In this document: piece by piece, positions 26,621-40,309 of the stretch | Position numbering within the stretch: position 1 is the first letter of the stretch | Layout of the letters: each line of letters starts with the position of its first letter | Assembly: GCA_020226215.1 (NCBI GenBank) | Contig: CM035233.1 | Span: forward strand, 7,068,001-7,132,000 | Origin: Sindora glabra | Taxonomy: Eukaryota > Streptophyta > Magnoliopsida > Fabales > Fabaceae | Direction: 5' to 3' | DNA length: 64,000 bases | Notes under the pieces: model-generated | What the model saw: the letters and a program-made list of their open reading frames with translations, nothing else | The model's database searches: none | Told to the model about the DNA's origin: nothing | Program-made: the position numbers and the translations under genes

Positions 26621-27700
26621 AGGTTATAAAAGCCTAGCTTATTCTAGGCAAAACTTAACTCAACCTAATCTATGGATATAATATGTAAGCTAATGACAAA
26701 TCCAAAAAAATTTACTAGGGTAGGCACTTAAGTGAAAAGATAATAGCATATTAGATTTTATTTTAGTATGATATCAAAAGAAGTTATGTGATTCTATAGA
26801 AAAGTAAGTTATAATTTTTTTTTATAAAACTTACAACTTTTTTATATTAAGTTGTAATTTTTGTAGAATTATACAATTTTTTAGGGTATAGGTTATAACT
26901 TTTTCATAAAATTATGCAACTTTTTTTAATAAAATTTTATAATTTTTTCATAAAATTTTGCTACATAAATTGTCATTTTTGTAATATAAAAATATTTACA
27001 TACTTTATAAGAAAAGTTATAAAATCTTATGAAAAAATTACAAAATTTTATGAAAAACTTACTTAAGATCTTATCAATACTTAAAAGAGTGTTGAAGCTA
27101 ATCTCTAACACGATTATTATAAAATAAATTTTTGTATTTGACTTAAATTACAAAACTTTTTAACTCTCCTCCATGACAAGCAATAATGGAAGATATAACA
27201 AAATAATTTTAGAACTTTTCATTTCTCCTTTTTTCATGATAAGCAATAAAAAAAACATTAGAAAATAATTTTCACAATTTAACAAGGAATAAAAAGTAAA
27301 AGAATCTTACAATTGCTTTCTATTTGTAAAACATGATAGATTACTACAACTATTACAATTATTATTTACAATTGCTTGTAAGGCACAATTTATAATTAGC
27401 CAAATTGGTCATATATACTTTAATATGGATGCAATTAATTTAAATAAAAATTTATCACTCATATAATTGTATACAAATGTGTAGAAAAATAATCTTATAA
27501 ATTACATTCAATTACTTAAATAAAAAAATAAATAAATCTATACATTAGAATTTCTTTTTTTTTGGGTAATGTTAGAGATTGTAATATATATAACATGTAT
27601 ACATAAATTCACAAGTTCGAACTCCAAACATGATGAGGAGTAAAATTCCTAAAGCAATATTAGGTGCCACTATACTACTAAAATGTCATTATACATTAAT
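26620..27700. repeat. AT-rich intergenic sequence with inverted AAAATTTTATGAAAAA-like words
   Basis: No gene. Positions 26810-27080 consist of imperfect alternating copies of TTATAA...TTTTTT and its complement, so the stretch could fold back on itself. A box-B-like AAGTTCGAACTCC near 27613-27626 hints at a decayed tRNA-derived SINE just before the LTR at 27706. Confidence 0.3.
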
Positions 27701-28143
27701 ATTTTTTAGTAAGTAAAAATAGTTGGAGATAAAATGACAAGAAAATAGCGAAGAGAGATAGAAGAAGAAGAAAATAGTGAAAGAAAGATGGAACAACAAT
27801 AAAATAGTTTTAAGGCATGTATTACACTTTCCTAAAGGCTTTTATACCTTTAGAATACAACAAAACTAAAAAATCTCCAATTCAAAGTAATGAAAATTGT
27901 ATAATAAAAACTTCTATTTATAATTATTGAATAAATATGACTTGTCAATAGATATCTATTACAAATATTTATGTCTTTTCAAAGTGACTTCTCACTAGAT
28001 ATCTATTGCAAATAGTCATGTTTTTCAAAGTGGGCTTTCTCTAAAATAATTATTATAAATAATTATATCCTTTTAGAATTTTCAAATTTTAAAATAAAAG
28101 AAATAATTTTTTTATAATTTAAACTCAAAAGTTATCTTTAATC

Positions 28144-28147
<4 letters not shown>

Positions 28148-28213
<66 letters not shown>
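28148..28213. repeat. (TA)33 microsatellite in the left LTR
   Basis: A perfect 66-base TA run. The partner LTR at about 35305-35315 has only a short TATATA stretch here, so the run expanded after the two LTRs diverged. Confidence 0.95.
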
Positions 28214-28215
<2 letters not shown>

Positions 28216-30093
28216 TGACTATGGAAAGTCCATTAATGAACCCTCACAAAATTGTCATTTATATACCTTTAGAACTGGCTTTTCTAAACAATGTAGGACT
28301 TGAAAAGTTATTAACATTCATTAACTACTAAAAATCCCCCACTAATTTGGAATGTTAGTGCTTATATCCAACTTTTCACATAAACAAATATTATGTTTAC
28401 AAGAAGTTATCTCTCAATTTGAACCCTCAATTAGAGTATATATCTCAAAATTCTAATAAAGTGAATGGTGTCCATAAATTGAACCACTACTCTTATTGTT
28501 AAAATTGAACACATAACACATAGTATTCATATAATTTTAGTTAGAGGCTTAAAACTAATTTAGCACTATTATGACCATGTACTTATCCTATTCTTTATAA
28601 ATATTTACAAAAGAGACCCTAATTCTCATGTTAAAATAGCACAACTTTTATATTTATAAATATGTGGTTATCATTATATCCTTATTGCTTTAGACATTTG
28701 ATTAATGACTTAATTAAAAGTCTATAAACTCATAACTATTTATACGTAATGATTAGCATTAGTTTCAAATATATAGAATGGATTGGCCAATGTTAACAGA
28801 CACATATCAATAACTTGTTATTACCTATTGAACTTTGTAATTAGAGGTTGCTATTTCAAAATTAGGTCCCTATTATTGGTATCTAAAATCAAGGGTTTTA
28901 AACTCATTCTAAAAAGAAAAACTTTTCATTATTAACTTTTTAATAAGCTTTATAGAAATCCATATCCATTTAATTCATGTTAGCTTTTTATATAACCTTG
29001 TGATTATATTATCACAATCAAACTAATATGTTTAGACCTTATCATTGTAATTTTGTAATTTTTTTAAGCACATACTAATTTCCAAAGCATATTTCAAAGA
29101 TATGGTTAACCTTAGTTATGGTAACAACCTTTTTCCATTTAAATAGTTTCAATCATTTTCCTCTTTAACTATCACTTATAAGTTTTCAAACTCAAATTCA
29201 CAAAAGAATGAGTTTTATAAGTTTTAAAATTAATTTTTCATAAAAAGAAATGAGTTTCAAACATCTATTATTAAAAGCTTTTGAATCACCTTCTTTATCA
29301 TGGATAACATTGTAACTTAGACATCAATATCACTAGTTTCTTGCTAAACTATCATTTATGTTTCCATCCTATCATACAAAATAATTCTAACTTTATGAAT
29401 CTTTTAGATTCCTATAAAAATCTTTTAATTATAGTATTTGGAACATTTTTGTTCCTTTTGAAAATTGTAAACCATAGAAACACTTACATAACTCATAAAG
29501 AGTATGTGTATAACTATCAATGACATTAATATGATCAATGTAAACAATTGATTAATAACAAATTATGTGAAATAATTATAAAAAGGATTCTTATCTCTTT
29601 ATTAGACAAGGGATAAACATAAGAAATATTTTTTAATTCAACAAACTAGCTTTTCATTTCTATTCTTCTTCATTTGTAAAATTGAATAATTTCTTAAATA
29701 ATGAGACAATTTCATAAATAACTCTTACTATGGCTTTACATTTCTATATCTAAGATAACATTTACCTTTCATTTATCTTGGAAGTAAAATGTTTTTTAAC
29801 ATCATTCTCATAAAACAAATTGGTCTTAATAATAAGTATCCATATATTTCACATATAAACATAATTAATTTCATTATACTTATATGTATACAAAGAATAA
29901 GTATTATTCATATGCTCAAAACCATGGGATTTCATTATAAACTTAAAATTTTAATATAATCACATAAAGCATATCATGTTTATAAAGTTTCTTTTTTTTG
30001 TATTAATCAGGTACAATATATCAAAACAATAGATGATGCAACATGTCCATGATTCCAACAATTAACCAAAGTCCTGAATTATTCTATTTCCAA

Positions 30094-30702
30094 AAATGAA
30101 ACAATATATCTTTCAAATATAAATCATCATTCCACTTGCATATGAACCATTATCTTTATTAAGCTTAAATCTTTGTTTCACTTACATGAACCTACATATC
30201 AAATATAAGTCGTTAAGCTTCTTGCACATGAACTATCACATTTATTAAGCTTAAATCATTATTTCACTTACACATGAACCTTTATGTCTCTAGCACATGA
30301 GTTACCATATCTCTTATACATGAACTATTATGCCTCTTGTAACCATTGTATCTCTTGCACATAAATAATGGCATCTCTTGAACATAAATCATCATGTCAT
30401 TTGCACATGAGCTATTATATTTGTTAAATATGAACCTTTGTGTCTCTTATACACAAACCTTTATATTTATTAAACATAAATGATTATACCTTTCAATCAT
30501 GAATTTTTGCATTTATTACATATGAACCATCGTGTTGTTCAAACATGAACTATCATTTCCTTTAAATATAAACTAATAAGTTTTTTGGATATGAATCAAT
30601 ATGTCTTTTAGATACAAACCATTATATCTTTTAGATGTAAACTAACATATCTCTTTGATATAAATCAACATGCCTTTTGATATAAATTAACATATCTTTT
30701 CA
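30094..30702. repeat. Minisatellite, 23-bp unit, about 26 diverged copies
   Basis: Successive 23-base units follow a consensus close to CACATGAACCATTATATCT plus CTTA. The period holds across the block, while units differ at several positions each and one unit is shortened near 30337. The unit length is not a multiple of three and there are frequent stops, so it is non-coding. It lies in the interior of the minus-oriented LTR element. Confidence 0.85.
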
Positions 30703-31203
30703 TTCAATATAACTCTTTAAAATGTAAGAATTTAAGAATGCATATATTTTTAATATGTAAACTTTCTTTCTATTTATGAATGACAAGTCATATCTGCATT
30801 ATTCCAACTCATCTAGGATTAACTAGATTTCTTAAATTATATATATATATGACTTATTATATAATTTTATATCATTAAATTGAATACATAAATAGATCAT
30901 GAAAAATCCATATGCCATATATTATTAAAAATTAAAGAGATTATAAAAATAATTTAGGAAATTAAGAAATTATACACTTATCTATCTAATAATTATCTTA
31001 TGAAGTTTCAAGGGACTACACATTTGACCTTTAATTGATTTGTTGTTGCCATTTGAATTCTCTTCATTTGGATCTATATATCTATCAAAACATTTTAGGT
31101 GAAAATGAAGACAAATTTGCTATATATATATGTATATATTTTAGTTCAAATGCTTTCATGAATTCCAATATAGCTTAATTTCCAATTGATTACGACAAGC
31201 AGT

Positions 31204-34200
31204 TGTCACAACCTGAACCCATTATGATTGACATGGATCCAATTATCTAGATTTCATTAGCTTTAACATTAACTACACTAACTTTACCCAAAGGTAACCT
31301 AATTTTATTTTCCAAAGTTTATAAAAAATATAGATAAAGTTTCCCCTATCTAGAATACTTTTCAAAGGTCACATGATCTAAACTATACAACCTATAAGTT
31401 TTATAAATATAACATCGAAAATTATATGTAACAATTAAACATTTTTTACATTTAAATTACATAAACACCATTCAATCACTTTTTCTAATCCAGTTGTCAT
31501 AATCCCCTAACAAAATTGTCATTAATTCTTCATAGATGTAATAAAGATCTAGTACACTTATTTTGTCCTAAAATTATTGAAAATAAAAAAAATGAGTTAT
31601 GAGAATTCAGCGAACATATATTTACCACAATCATACTTAGAATTAATTACATAAAATAATTAAATACTAATTAAGTATTAAAATAAAAAATATTGCAAAC
31701 TCAATTCTTAGATTTTATAGCATGTGATAACAATTCTCAAGTTCTTGTATTTATTTGTATATACCTTAAATTTCCTATTTCACATCACAATTTATAATAG
31801 TCCTAACCATTCAATTTACACAATATTATTACTATATCACACACAACCTATTTCAAGTGGTCATTAATTTTTAAATAACCTTTAAGGGCTCAATTATAAC
31901 CAAATCATCACAATGGCATCAAACAAAAGTATTCAAAGATAAGTAAATATTAATTCTACATCACAATACATAATAGTTTATAATAAAATACATACATCTA
32001 CTTTTTGGTTCTTAAGCTAACCTTATACCCTACTTGTTTTTTCATTCTTATTCTTCCAAAGCTAATCTTATACTTTACCCACTTTATTACTAAAAATTTC
32101 TCATCTAGTATTTATAATATTACCCCCATCACATTTCTTAATTTCAGTGCTACTCATGGCATAACTCATAATATAATTTAAATGCTAGAGTTCAAGCTTT
32201 GCACATCACAAGTTCAATTTAATCAAAAAATAAAATATGTAATTCATCCTCCCAAGCTATTCATAATTAACCAATATTAGATAATAACACTACTATGACC
32301 ACTATGATCGAATAACATTCACTCAATACACATATACATTTATAGTTTATTGTTCCATTAAACATAATACCACCAAGTAATTCTAAGTAACAATGGTACC
32401 TTACCTTCATCTCAAGGTCTCAAAATGGGAATAACAACATTTTATAAAATAACCATATGAATATATATGTATTAACATACTAATTATTTTAGTGACATAT
32501 AAGTCAAGTAAATAATCACAATTATTGAAACTAAAGCTCTTTAATCATAAATAAATTCAAATTCCATGTATGAACATATTTACAATCCATATAGTTGATG
32601 AGGAAATTATAAAATACAACATTCAACAAATATAAGTAAAAGTTTTAAGGTAAGATATACACTTACCTAGGAATGCCCATTCACTTTGAAAATCTCCAAA
32701 TATTGCACTTTTATCTTTTCTTTCTTCTTACTTCACAATTTATCATGAAAAATTATGAATACATGGGTATTACTTATTTTTCCCCCAAATATCTCAATTC
32801 CAAATTCAAATCATGATATACTATACTTTATATCATTGGCTATTTAGATAAAAATATTAAAACTTAATGTTATAAAAAGATTCTATTCATTTTACTCTAT
32901 TATTTTATATCTTTACTTTTTTATATTTTTAAGGTTATCACTTAGAAATCAAAGATTTCATAAATAGAAGTTTTTTTTTATCAAACTCCGAACACTAAAA
33001 ACATTAAATTTAATGATGTAGATATACTTTAAGTATGCTATTCTAATACTTTAGAGCATAAAATTCTTATTTTATAAATGCTATATCAAGTAATTAAAAT
33101 AAGATGATAAAAATGGAATATTTTTGAATCAAGTCTAAGACAATCAAAATATTAAAATTTTATGCCATAAGAATACTCTATTTCATATCATTTTAAAACT
33201 ATATATTTACTTTCTAATATTTTTAGCTCTATTTCAACAAAATCACTAAATCACATTTCACACATTTAGGGTTTCCTAAATCATGCATAAATCATTTGAG
33301 TTATTAGAAAACATTACTCCATAAATACTCTAATCATGTTAATGTAATATCCTATAATATGAAAATCATATTTTTCAAGAGCATCATTATACATTTCAAA
33401 TATATATAAAATAAATTTTTTGGATCAACTTCAAACACTCAAAAATATTAAAATTAATAACATACAAAGGCTTTGATCATATTATTCAATCACATTGTAG
33501 CATAAATTTCATATTTTTCAAAGTTATCACCAAGTATTTTAAAAGTGCATGAAATGGGCTTTTCTTGGTTTAAGCTTAAATCATTTAAAATATTAGAATG
33601 AATACACTAGATATGTTCTAATCATGTGATTCCATCATCTTAAATTATAAAACCTTTATTTTTCAAAGCCATCATTATATATTTTGAAATCTACACAAGT
33701 ATGATTTTCTAGATCAAATTCTAATTAGTCAAAATATTAAAGTTTAATGATGTAAATTAACTTATACATGCCCAAAGAGATTGATCGAAAATTAAAGGCA
33801 ACAAGGCTATATTAGAACTCTAGTGAGAATGAGAAAGCCTGAGAAGTCCTTCATTACTACTTCCTAGTTTTGCCTTTTATGGCATAATTAGCACCCAACA
33901 ACTATATCAAAGGCACACCAAAGAGGTAGGTTGGCGGATAGCAGTGTTGCTTTGGAAAGAGATGAAAACAAAGCTTAATTGCAATCCATTCTTTTGCTCC
34001 ATCCCCAAGCTGCCACTGAACCTAAACAAAAGAGATGAAAGGGATGGTAGCACAGTGATGCTTTTCCAATAGTGCAAAAGTAGCCAAAAAATATATGGCT
34101 AAAAAAGAGAAGGGAAGGATAGAGAAAGGGAGAGAAAAGGAAGGGAATAAAGAGAACCAAGTGAGGAAAAAAGAGGGGTAAAAGATAAAGGAGCTATAGG

Positions 34201-34680
34201 CTCCAATTAGGCACTGTTCATGCTACATAAACTCATCTTTATCATGATATCTTAACTCTCAATTTCCTATTTCAATAAATCCTAGTCCTCTATTCATTTA
34301 AAAGAAATTCATTTTCATAAAATTCTTTCCCTATCTCATTTAAAATCTCAATCTAAATATTTCATTACTCTATAAATATTAGATAAATAGCCTTGATTTT
34401 CTAAGATATCCTTGAAAATTTTACAAGCTTACGAATAAAAGTCATCCTCTAAATCATAATACATATATGTCAAAACTTTTTCATTATCAACTTTATAAAA
34501 GAATTAGTAATTTAATTATTTAATTAGACTTTGAAATAAAACCTAAATCAAATAAACCTAGTTTAACTATCTTCCTTGATTAAAATAATTATACTAGAGC
34601 ATTTAAAATAATAAAATTTAAAATATTATTACATGGTATCATAATAATTTTGTAACCTTTGGTCTTTTACCTTTGTAACA
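31204..34680 (-). mobile_element. Possible gypsy-type LTR nested in the LARD-like element
   Basis: The left end, TGTCACAACCTGAACCC, is on the minus strand a GGGTTCAGGTTGTGACA terminus, a common 3' end of gypsy LTRs. The right end, on the minus strand, starts TGTTACAAAGGTAAAAGACC. The two would form a 3.5 kb LTR-like unit. No matching target duplication was found (GCAGT against TTACT), and the interior has no coding frame, so limits and identity remain uncertain. Confidence 0.35.
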
Positions 34681-35553
34681 TTACTTATATCTCTTTTTGA
34701 TAGAGATACCTTAATACATCCCTTGAAAGCTTTCTAAATGCTTGTTAAAATGATAAAACATGCTATCCTATGTTTCCTCCATGTATTTTGTGTCAAACTT
34801 TACATCAATTCATCTTTGACATTTGATTTGATATATCCTATCATTAATCATAAAAGCCTTTAGATTGTTAAGAAAAAATAGGTGGAGAAAAAGTAACAAG
34901 AAAATAATAGAGATGGATGAATAAGGAAATGATGAAAGAGAGATAGAACGAGAAGGAAATAGTTTTGAGACATGTATTACACTTTCCTAAAGGCTTTTAG
35001 CCTTTAAAATACAACAAAACTCAAAATTATCCAATTTGAAGTAATGAAAATAGGATAAATAAAAGCCTTAATTATAATTGTTGAACAAATATGACTTCTT
35101 ACTAGACACTTATTACAAATATTCATGTCTTTTCAAACTAATTTCTCATTAGATACTTGTTGTAAGTAGTCATATCTTTTAAAGTGACTTCTTACTAAGA
35201 TAACTATTATAAATAGTCGTGTCCTTTTAGAATTTTCAAATTCTAAAGCCAAAGGAAAACATTTGTTCACAATTTAAACTTAAGACTATTATTTGATTCT
35301 TTATGTATATAAAATTACTATGGAAAGCTTATTAATAAACTTATACAAGATTATCATTTGTATACTTTTAGAATTAACTTTTTTAAATAATATAAGATTT
35401 CAAAAGTTACCAACATTCATAAACTATTAATATTTCTTTTGTTATAAGTTTTACATTTTTTATGGAGTAAAATATTTTCTAATATATAAAAGCTTAATAT
35501 TTTTATGGGATATTATAATTTTTTTCAAAAATCTGTTAGATGGCACCTTTGAT

Positions 35554-35997
35554 CGTTAAAGTCTTTATGTGAGCTATCATTAATTGTAAGTATATTATTT
35601 TTAATAAAACTAGCTAAATAATAATCTAAGATAATTTTATTTTTTGAAACTTAATTTGTTAAAGTGATCTATTACTTGAACTTGTTGATATCTAATTATA
35701 GGTTAATGTGTTTGGTGACTAAAGTGTAAACCTATACTTTTCTTAGCTTGTAATAAGAGGCCTGATATGGTTTTATTTATATTAGCTAAGTCCTCTTTCC
35801 ATTCCTAACCTAATTGTAATTATTGGCTTATCCTATTAAGAGTTGCACACTTTAAGAGAAAGAAAGGAAGCCTTATAAAATAGTGCATGCTTATGTGCTA
35901 TATCAATTTCATAGAGACTCATAAGTACGTATGCTTTTGCTTATCTTATTTTCTAATATTCTAAATTCTATGCATGACTTAGTTAAAATTCTTACAT
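35554..35997 (+). mobile_element. LTR (first copy) of a copia-type element with Met primer site
   Basis: About 444 bases that align along most of their length with 52119-52545, including CCATTCCTAACCTAATTGTA. It ends ...TTCTTACA and is followed by TGGTATTAGAGCC (36000-36012), a primer-binding site for initiator tRNA-Met. The start is decayed (GTTAAAGTC in place of TGTTAGAAC). Confidence 0.7.
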
Positions 35998-35999
35998 GT

Positions 36000-36640
36000 G
36001 GTATTAGAGCCATCTTACATAGATTGATAATTTAATTGTGTGTTTTTTTATGAATAGAACATATAAATATAATTATTATTTTGAATTCTTTAACAAAATT
36101 TTAAAATTTTATTTTAGGATTTTTAAAACTTAAGAGATTATTCTAGATTATTCCAGAATTATTTATATTTTATTCTTATTTTTTAATATACGGAAACAAG
36201 TTCAAAAAAATCAAAGCTAATTGATACAAAATAAATGGTAGAGTTATGTTGGCACTTGTGTTTTCAAAATAAAAATAAGAAGAATTTAAGATGGTTAATA
36301 GAAACATATTGATACCAAATATGATCGTGTTTGTAGGTCTCTAATTTAAGAATTTAATTATTTTTATATTAGTGCATTGTATATATATTAAAAAAAATCA
36401 GATTGTTTTCAAATTCTTGAATTAATTCTCTAGCTTACACCTAATCAAGTTTGTGCTTCTTGTATCTACAGGAAAAGAATCTTATGAGTCTTGTATCTAT
36501 TTATATACAAATATTCTCCTTTTAATTTGATCTTATTTATTTTTCATAAGAAATAATTGATGGCATATATCTTAATTCATACATTTAGAAAGCTTTTAGA
36601 TCTATATAACAAGAAGAAGCTGATTGATAAAAGTAATAAT
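36000..36640 (+). repeat. Primer site and leader downstream of the first copia-type LTR
   Basis: After the primer site the leader aligns by eye with 52548-53150, sharing TTGGCACTTGTGTTTTCAAA-like and AATAGAAACATATTG-like words. Neither copy has an open gag frame in this stretch. Confidence 0.6.
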
Positions 36641-36959
36641 AAATAAAATCTTTTAAAAGAAATGTACCAAATGTTGCTTTTAAATTATTTTAAATTACAT
36701 TGTACAAGGTTTTACCTTTTTTTTATATATATACTTAGCATGCTTTTGACCTTTATATATTTAATGATTAGTTCAAGCATTCCTTATTTTTATAGCTTGG
36801 AACCATTCCTTATTTTTTCCCCCTAAAAGTAAAGGTTAATTCTTTAAATGATATTTTCTTATGTCTATTATTAGGGCTTTATGGTCAAATAATAGTTTCT
36901 ATCTTATATGTTTTAATGCCTATCCTAATAGTACCTTAAAGATCTGTTATGATCATTGG

Positions 36960-37050
36960 CTAATAATCATGTTGAGCATAGTAGTATAATTATATGACAA
37001 AAAAAAAAGGCTTTTGGCCATGGGTTTGAATCCTATGGCTTTCATGTCAC
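36960..37050 (+). repeat. tRNA-like / SINE-like fragment
   Basis: A box-A-like GAGCATAGTAGTATAA and a box-B-like GGGTTTGAATCCTATGG lie about 40 bases apart with an A-run between them. This suggests a decayed tRNA or SINE head. The acceptor stem does not pair convincingly, so it is not a functional tRNA. Confidence 0.35.
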
Positions 37051-37339
37051 TTTAATATTGTTATAAGAGTAATAAGCCTCTTTCATATTAGGTAATATTA
37101 ACTTCACTCTTTTTAAATATATTTGCTCAAATATTCATTTTCTTTAAAGTTTGCATAAAAATTTGAATTTCTTTTTTATATATATTTTATACTGGACGAA
37201 GCTTAAGACTATGAATTTTAATATAATATAGGGCTCGTACGATCAATATAGATATGTATGGTATAGCACTTAGCCATGGATTGATCATATTTTGTAAGTT
37301 ATTTATTTGAATAATAGTTTAAAGCAAATTTCTTTTAAA

Positions 37340-38835
37340 TTTTGGATTTTTTAGAAGACTTTTGAATAATTATCACTGTAGTGAAGTTATTCATATTGAT
37401 TTATAAGGTCTTCAAGTTATGAATATTTATAGGATTAATTTCTAATTATTTTATATAATTACCTATTCAAAAGAGGTAGTTATTGTATTTTAATTAGAAA
37501 TTAGCTTGTTGAAATAATTTTAGACATCTTTTATTATTAAAAATTTATCTACCTAAAAGGGATATTCCTAATATTAAAGTATTCTCCTAGTTGGCTTCGA
37601 TAATAGGAGGGTTTTGACATACTATATTATTTACCCAAAAAGGAGAGAATGAAGCAATTTTTTTATACTCTTAAATATTTTTATTATCTATTTGCCCATG
37701 AACTATCATATTGCATTTTTATAATATTATGCATAATATTTTTTATTAATTTATTTTTATTATTAAAATTATTTTAGATAATTGCTATCTTAAAAAAATT
37801 TATTAATGAAAATAAAAAAGATTATATTTTAGTAGTTATTTATAAAAATTCTTATTTTATATTTTCAAGATTTAATGATAAGATAATTATTATATAGAGT
37901 ATAGGATGAAGAAAATATTATACCTTGTGTACTTTACTTGGTAATAATTTGTCATTAATTAGTTTGATGGAATATTGGTTTTTATTTCATCCTTAACATG
38001 ATAAGGATATGACATTTTATAAAAATATTTGTTTAAAATAGTTTTAATAATATGACATTAACAATCAAGTAACATTTTCTTTTATTAAAGTAAAAAAATT
38101 AATTAAGTTTTGAAATTATATTGTAATGTAATATAATTTTGATGATCAGTATTGATGTATATTGTTTAACGTCTTTTAATTGACTAATCATATTATTATT
38201 GTTTTCAATAATTTAATTTATAATTTTGGGCTTAATTTTAATATCCTGATTCTTCTAGAAAACTTATAAGTTAATTTAGATAATTATCACCAAAGTAAAA
38301 TTATCATTTTAATTTATAAACTTCCAAACTATTATAAATATTTGTGAGATTGATTTTTAATTATTTCATATATTTATCAACCTTAAAATGGTAAGTGTAT
38401 GTTACAATTTAAAATAAATTTAATAAAATAATTTTTAATTATTTCATACAATGACATGCCTAAGGGAATTACTGTATATTGTAATTAAAAATTGGTTTAA
38501 TGAAATAATTTTATTTCTAAATTTATTTTATTATTGTATATTTTATTTACCTAAAGGGAATAAATTTATAATAATAATATATTATCTTATTTGGCTTTAA
38601 TTTTAGAAGGATTTTTATGTACTACATTTTTCGCCCAAAGAAAAAAATATAGTGATATTTGTATACTCCTAAGCTTGATTATTATGCTCAAAACTAACAT
38701 ATTATATTTTAATTATTTTTTTACATAGTCTCTTTTACTATAAATATATTATATTGAACACATGATATTTGTAAATTTTTTAATATCATTTTCATATATG
38801 TTATTCATGTTTATGAATATTTTATTTTAATAGAG
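37340..38835 (+). repeat. Repeated internal module of the copia-type element, copies 1 and 2
   Basis: Two related stretches of roughly 350-430 bases, about 37340-37680 and 38255-38690, share the order TAATTATCAC(T/C)...AGT(G/A)AA, an ATTGATTTATAA-like segment, an ATTTAC(C)TAAAGGGA-like segment and TACTA(C/T)ATT...CCCAAA. A third copy is at about 48545-48900, across the nested copia element. All are full of stops. Confidence 0.5.
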
Positions 38836-38840
38836 GTGTT

Positions 38841-38845
38841 ACATG
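38841..38845. other. Target-site duplication (ACATG), left copy
   Basis: Immediately precedes the TGTTAACC start of the copia element; identical to 48213-48217 after its ...AATAACA end. Confidence 0.9.
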
Positions 38846-40254
38846 TGTTAACCTTAGCCCCATTAAGAAGTTTTAATAATAATAAAACACTTTGATACTA
38901 TTGGATTTAGCATTTAATCAACTAGAATCTTGATGCAAAAAGTGAAGATCAAAGGATAAAGATCTTATCAAGTTTAGTTAGGATTCTAGTTAGGTTTATA
39001 GAGAAATCTTGTGAAAGAAGAATTAATCATTAAGGGATTCAAGTTTTTCATAAAATAAAACATCAAATCTTGTGTATAAAATCTTTAGAAAATGAAGTTG
39101 GATTGTGTTTTTAAGAAAATTGTTATTTTTCAAATTAGCTTTTGCAAGAAAACTAAAAATTTGGGTATGAATTGATTCACCAATCGAATCTAAGCATTCA
39201 GAGAGCAAATTAGAATATCCAAATCAATTGATTCCAAGTATACAGAGAGCAATTAAGGAAAAATGAATCGATTTACCAATTGATTCATGATTTCAAATTT
39301 TTGAATTTCAGTTTCTAAGAATTGATTGATAGACCTATTTTTCATTTTATAATTTTTACTTAAACTTTATTTTAGAAAAGGTTGAATTGATTCACCAATC
39401 GATTCTATACATCTAAAGCTGAAATGGGGTCAAGTGAATCGATTAACTACTCAATTTACCACATAAGCTTTTCAAGTATGAATCAATTTACTAATCAATT
39501 CATTAGGAATTTTTCAAAAAATCCGAAGGCATCCTAAATCGATTCACCAATCAATTTATAAGGTGCCAACTATTTTGTAATGGTTATATTTTCTGAGTAA
39601 CGGCTTTTTCATTCCTCCATTCACTATATAAGGGTTCCATTTCAAATAAAAAACACAAGAAAATGCTTACACTATTACATAGATAAAAGAAACATCTTTT
39701 CTTTTCTTCATAACTTAAAAATCCTTAAGCTCATTTGATTGAAAATTTTCTATCATAGTGCTTTATTATGTAATCTATCTTACATTTTTTAATCAAATTC
39801 TCTCAATTGTTGTACATTAGGGTAAGGTATCCCTAAGGACATCAAGAATGGTAAATTTATTGGGAGATTAAGGCTTTAAAAAGGATTCTCAAAGGGATTT
39901 GTGATAGAAAAATAGAAACTGGACTAAAGTCTCTTCAAGTGCCTTCAAACTTGAAAGGATTGTGATTTAGAGTTCAAATTCAAGTTAGAAAGGCTTGGTA
40001 GTGGATGTACACCTTAGAATATTAAATCTTCAAGGTTAGAACTATTATAAATAGTAGTGTTTGATTTTTCTCTTCCTTATCTTTTTATTTATTTATTTAT
40101 TACTCTATTTTTATTAATATTATCTGCTGGTGTGCTAAGCCTGCATATATTCTCTCTGTAACTTCATTTTTCATTTAATAGTCATCATTGTCACCATTGC
40201 TGAAAAGATTTTAAAACCCAATTCACCCCCTTTTGGGTAACATATTAACTAACA
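38846..40254 (+). repeat. 5' LTR of the SIRE-type copia element
   Basis: 1409 bases, starting TGTTAACCTTAGCC and ending ...TTAACTAACA. A TATA box (TATATAAG, 39625-39632) is followed by a leader-like segment. U3 holds several copies of an ATCGAT-centred palindromic motif such as GATTCACCAATCGATTC. The 3' LTR has a comparable TATA box near 47565. Confidence 0.92.
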
Positions 40255-40272
40255 ATTAGTATCCGAGCTTGG
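40255..40272 (+). other. Primer-binding site of the SIRE-type element
   Basis: ATTAGTATCCGAGCTTGG directly after the 5' LTR resembles the TGGTATCAGAGC site complementary to initiator tRNA-Met, with changes at several positions. Confidence 0.75.
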
Positions 40273-40309
40273 CTCTTAATATAAAATCTCATGATCTGAA
40301 AAGGATCCT

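Larger units (their letters stand above)
27706..35430 (-). mobile_element. Non-coding LTR retroelement (LARD-like), minus orientation
   Basis: Two similar direct repeats of about 0.6 kb, 27706-28331 and 34866-35430, bound this unit. The right copy begins TGTTAAG. Directly inside the left copy is AAAATCCCCCACT (28331-28343), which on the minus strand is a polypurine tract, so the left repeat is the 3' LTR and the element reads right to left. TATTT occurs at both outer borders (27700-27704 and 35431-35435) and could be the target duplication, but it is low-complexity. No coding frame is recognised inside; the interior holds a 23-bp minisatellite and a possible nested LTR. The size and lack of genes suggest a large non-autonomous derivative. 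Confidence 0.6.

Noticed and set aside
30094..30702. Regular repeat array considered as a CRISPR
   Set aside because: Units are contiguous 23-mers with no unique spacers, in a plant nuclear context.
33890..34180. Region of higher G+C with a 61-codon minus-strand frame
   Set aside because: No protein similarity is recognised; it lies in LTR-like sequence and probably reflects LTR regulatory composition.
36960..37050. Possible functional tRNA gene
   Set aside because: A- and B-box-like words are present, but no consistent acceptor or anticodon stem can be drawn; kept only as a SINE-like relic.
38835..38843. GGTGTTACA read as the minus-strand start of a gypsy LTR ending near 31204
   Set aside because: The flanking sequence belongs to the older copia-type element, which continues on both sides of the copia insertion; the word is coincidental.
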